36,214 bases of DNA from an uncultured Bacteroidales bacterium. Its GTDB lineage: Bacteria > Bacteroidota > Bacteroidia > Bacteroidales > UBA932. The notes beneath the pieces are model-generated. The model saw only the letters and a list, made by a program, of their open reading frames with translations, searched no databases and was not told where the DNA came from. The stretch is taken from positions 1-36,214 of the forward strand of contig ONWU01000033.1 in the NCBI GenBank assembly GCA_900321655.1. The letters run 5' to 3'. This document shows positions 34,140 to 36,214 of the stretch, piece after piece; the stretch's first letter is position 1, and every line of letters begins with the position of its first letter. The position numbers were made by a program, and so were the translations under genes.

Positions 34140-34280
34140 CCTTGCCGCGTTGCCCGGGAATCGCCGTTCTGCGCCTTGCGGCTGTCAACGCGGCAGGCGA
34201 ATCGGCCCCAGGGCACGTTTTCCTTGCCGCGTTGCCCGAAAATCGCCATTCTGGGCCTTGCGGCTGTCAACGCGGCAGGC
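34140..34280. repeat. Two 59-bp direct repeats with palindromic ends
   Basis: Copies at 34140-34198 and 34222-34280 match at 55 of 59 positions and recur with an 82-base period. Each starts CCTTGCCGCGTTG and ends CAACGCGGCAGGC, so TGCCGCGTTG and CAACGCGGCA pair as a 10-base stem enclosing about 33 bases. The region, 3' of the DoxX-like gene and upstream of the rimP promoter (34106-34322), holds no gene. Confidence 0.85.
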
Positions 34281-34322
34281 AGAGAGGAGAGGGCAGGCTG
34301 GGATGCTACCTGGTGCGAAGGC

Positions 34323-35375
34323 CTACAGCAGCAGGAAGATGGCCAGCAGGGCCACGCAGTAGCCCTGTGCCGTGAGGCGGCGACGGGTAACGTAGCGGGT
34401 GCTCAGGGCCACGGGATCTTCTGCAATGGCTTCCTGAAGATCCTCCGGGAACTGCCCCGGAGCCCATTTGTGTACCAATTCTCCTTGGTAGAAATAGGAG
34501 CCGCCTCCGTTGGCGCGGTTCAGCGTAATCAAGGTCTTGTAGTCCGAGAAATAGGGCTGGATATCCGGCGGAAGGGAGGGCAGTTCCTCCCGGGTGGCCG
34601 ATACCAGCATCAGCGGCCGGGCACCGGCTTCCAGCGCCGTTCTGTAGTGCTGCTGCAGCAGGACCCAGTCTGCCTCCCGGGCGTCGTAGACAGAGAAGAC
34701 AACCACCTTGCCCTGGGCGGCCAGCTCATCATGATAGGTGCCTTCCGCATCGTAGAAACTGAGGATGGGGGCACTGCGGAAATCTGCCTCATCGGCATTC
34801 TCATCCAGCGAAGCGAAGAGCTGGGCGCCCCAGTTGAACGGGGTGAAATCTACAATCGGAAGGTGCGTATGGCTGTAGACGGCGGCCAGGACGATGGCCA
34901 GCGCCGCCACGATGGCGGCCACCCTCCGGTGCCTCTTGGAGATGCCGAATTCCTTGAAAGGAGTGAAGGCGATGACGGCCAGAACCAGCAGGACCACGTT
35001 TTTCCAGAAACTCTGGGCGTGGGTAAGGTGGACAGCCTGGCCGAAGCAGCCGCAGTCCATGGCCGGGTTCTTGATCCAGAGGGCCAGGGTAAGAAGGGTG
35101 AAAAAGCCCAGCATCCCGTAGGTCAGAATGGCCGTCGTTTTGCGAAGCACCCCGGTAATGAGGCCGATGGCCAGGAAGCATTCCAGACTGGCAGAAGCCA
35201 TTCCCACCCATCTGGCGGCGGGAATCAGGGACGGAAGCCCCAGAAACTTGAAATACTCCGTGACGATGAGCATCGTCCCCACCGGGTCCACCAGTTTGAG
35301 GAGGCCCGACAGGAGGAAGACTACCCCCAGGATGACAGCCGTATGGCGGCGGAAACGCTGATAGGAAGGCTTCAT
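34323..35375 (-). CDS. DoxX/MauE-like membrane protein with C-terminal domain
   Basis: This 350-residue protein has four predicted membrane segments in the first 160 residues (AVILGVVFLLSGLLKLVDP, then ASASLECFLAIGLITGV, LTYGMLGFFTLLTLALW, VVLLVLAVIAF) and a CGCFG motif (Cys108, Cys110), as in MauE/DoxX-related redox proteins. A further segment lies near 150-165. The soluble part (about 180-330) has FSVYDAREADWVLL and may be thioredoxin-like, and a final hydrophobic segment ends the protein. Function is uncertain; the Cys pair suggests a link to disulfide or quinone chemistry. It overlaps tmk by four bases, so it is cotranscribed with it. Confidence 0.8.
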   Translation of the reverse strand: MKPSYQRFRRHTAVILGVVFLLSGLLKLVDPVGTMLIVTEYFKFLGLPSLIPAARWVGMASASLECFLAIGLITGVLRKTTAILTYGMLGFFTLLTLALWIKNPAMDCGCFGQAVHLTHAQSFWKNVVLLVLAVIAFTPFKEFGISKRHRRVAAIVAALAIVLAAVYSHTHLPIVDFTPFNWGAQLFASLDENADEADFRSAPILSFYDAEGTYHDELAAQGKVVVFSVYDAREADWVLLQQHYRTALEAGARPLMLVSATREELPSLPPDIQPYFSDYKTLITLNRANGGGSYFYQGELVHKWAPGQFPEDLQEAIAEDPVALSTRYVTRRRLTAQGYCVALLAIFLLL

Positions 35376-36052
35376 ACCAGGAACGGGTCTACGGCGGCTT
35401 TAATTTTATCAAAAATGTCGTCCGGGGGCAGCATTTCACCCCGGGTGCCGGAGCAGTCTATGCGGCGGAACTTGGGATCCCGGGCGGTTTCGGCTACGTA
35501 CATATCCCTTACAGCCTGCTGGAAGGCGATGGAGGCCTCGTGGATGTCCTGGGCACCGGAGAGGTAATTGCGGTCCTGCCCCTCGCGATGATGCGTGAGA
35601 CTCTGCTCCACAAAGCCGATGGGAACGTCCAGGAACAGGTTCAGGTCCGGTTCCGGGAGTTCAAAGTGGCCGTACTCGGTGTTGAAGATCCAGTCCCGGA
35701 GCCGGCGGCGCTCCTGCAGATCCTGCAGCTTGGCGCACTGGTAGGCGATGTTGGAATAGACGTAGCGGTCCAGCAGGACGGTCTTCCCCTGTGCGAGCGC
35801 CTCCCGCATAGCGGGAGCGGCCCCGTGCCGGTCTTCGGCAAACAAAAGCGCCACCAGCTGGGGGTGCACTGCCTCTATGCTGCCGAACTCTCCTTTCAGG
35901 AAACGGGTGATGAGGTCTCCGTAAACGGGGGCCTCGTAGCGCGGAAAATGAATGTATTCCAGCGATCCGCAGCGCTGCTGTAAATATTCTTTGAGCCGCT
36001 TGACCTGGGTGGATTTACCCGCTCCGTCAAGCCCTTCCAAAACAATTAGCAT
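35372..36052 (-). CDS. tmk: Thymidylate kinase
   Basis: This 226-residue protein has the P-loop GLDGAGKST (7-15), the DRYVYSNIAYQ motif that holds the DR-Y dTMP-binding residues, and LDVPIGFVEQSL. It phosphorylates dTMP to dTDP, needed for DNA synthesis. The start at ATG 36052 directly precedes the first beta-strand (MLIVLEGLDG). It overlaps the DoxX-like gene by four bases (ATGA), forming a two-gene operon. Its length is slightly above the common 200-215 residues. Confidence 0.95.
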   Translation of the reverse strand: MLIVLEGLDGAGKSTQVKRLKEYLQQRCGSLEYIHFPRYEAPVYGDLITRFLKGEFGSIEAVHPQLVALLFAEDRHGAAPAMREALAQGKTVLLDRYVYSNIAYQCAKLQDLQERRRLRDWIFNTEYGHFELPEPDLNLFLDVPIGFVEQSLTHHREGQDRNYLSGAQDIHEASIAFQQAVRDMYVAETARDPKFRRIDCSGTRGEMLPPDDIFDKIKAAVDPFLV

Positions 36053-36069
36053 AGACGATTGTAATTGTA

Positions 36070-36077
36070 CAAAGATA
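36070..36077 (-). promoter_or_regulatory. -7 promoter box of tmk (TATCTTTG)
   Basis: Exact TAnnTTTG on the minus strand, 17 bases before ATG 36052; a TTTC (36098-36101) 20 bases upstream is a near -33 match. That element overlaps the -7 box of the divergent plus-strand promoter. Confidence 0.75.
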
Positions 36078-36090
36078 CTAAAAATTGTTG

Positions 36091-36098
36091 TATCTTTG
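36091..36098 (+). promoter_or_regulatory. -7 promoter box of a gene beyond the right edge (TATCTTTG)
   Basis: Exact TAnnTTTG on the plus strand, 13 bases from the oppositely directed tmk box. No open reading frame starts in the remaining 116 bases, so the leader is at least about 110 bases long. Confidence 0.6.
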
Positions 36099-36123
36099 AA
36101 AGTTATTTAAACGGACCATGTGT

Positions 36124-36143
36124 GTCCACTAAAAGTTGTGGAC
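36124..36143. repeat. Inverted repeat in the leader at the right edge
   Basis: GTCCAC, eight bases, then GTGGAC, about 26 bases after the -7 box at 36091-36098. It could be an operator or an RNA hairpin in the leader of the next gene, which is not in the window. Confidence 0.5.
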
Positions 36144-36214
36144 GGTTTATATAAAGTTTAACATTTAAAACAAAGTCGGTTCACTTGAACCATCCAGTTC
36201 ATTGACAATATTGT

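Noticed and set aside
1-36214. tRNA, rRNA, CRISPR arrays, transposases and prophage genes
   Set aside because: Gaps between genes are mostly short and hold promoters, terminators, a riboswitch or repeats; no regularly spaced repeat-spacer array, cloverleaf or integrase/transposase motif was seen by eye.

Overview
The window looks like chromosomal DNA of a GC-rich member of the Bacteroidales (Bacteroidota). Evidence: many genes are preceded by the phylum's -7 promoter box TAnnTTTG, most starts lack a Shine-Dalgarno sequence, and the content is typical of the group: BtuG/BtuB B12 uptake, an lpxD-lpxC-lpxA operon, a DUF3078 protein, an OmpP1/FadL-like protein, an archaeal-type ProS and a tricorn homologue. 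The exact genus cannot be told from the sequence. There are no rRNA or tRNA genes, phages, insertion sequences or CRISPR arrays. Genes are tightly packed, and three convergent pairs overlap at their stop codons.

Layout. 1-735: end of hisE/hisIE and a beta carbonic anhydrase. 744-1568: an alpha/beta-hydrolase lipoprotein. 1569-1808: a repeat-rich intergenic region leading to dnaN and a DnaQ-like exonuclease (1809-3826). 3823-8568 (minus): a TonB-C-domain lipoprotein, then a vitamin B12 operon (cobalamin riboswitch, BtuG-like lipoprotein, BtuB, short BtuC-like permease). 8651-13052: divergent nadD and gmk, with a tricorn protease homologue behind gmk. 13127-14734: fba and a GNAT acetyltransferase. 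14729-20757 (minus): trpS, dnaK, an OmpP1/FadL-like protein and a Trp/Tyr- and Ser/Arg-rich lipoprotein. 20908-24572: proS, a DUF3078 outer-membrane protein and tilS. 24609-29483: gpmI, lpxD, lpxC, lpxA and a WbqC-family gene, an operon largely for lipid A. 29480-34105 (minus): rimP-nusA-infB. 34323-36077 (minus): tmk and a DoxX/MauE-like membrane protein. 36091-36214: promoter and leader of a gene beyond the edge.

Most of this is housekeeping: replication (clamp, exonuclease), nucleotide and NAD synthesis, translation (two aminoacyl-tRNA synthetases, tRNA-Ile lysidine synthase, initiation factor 2, ribosome maturation), chaperone function, glycolysis and envelope building. The unusual features are in the non-coding and repeat layer. 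A 144-bp palindrome with perfect 31-bp arms lies in frame inside tilS. Next to it is a 30-bp stem-loop that recurs upstream of dnaN. An intrinsic-terminator hairpin lies between the rimP-nusA-infB promoter and its first gene. A 59-bp repeat with palindromic ends occurs twice downstream of the DoxX-like gene, and four 22-bp repeats precede dnaN. LpxC lacks the FabZ domain it usually carries in this phylum.
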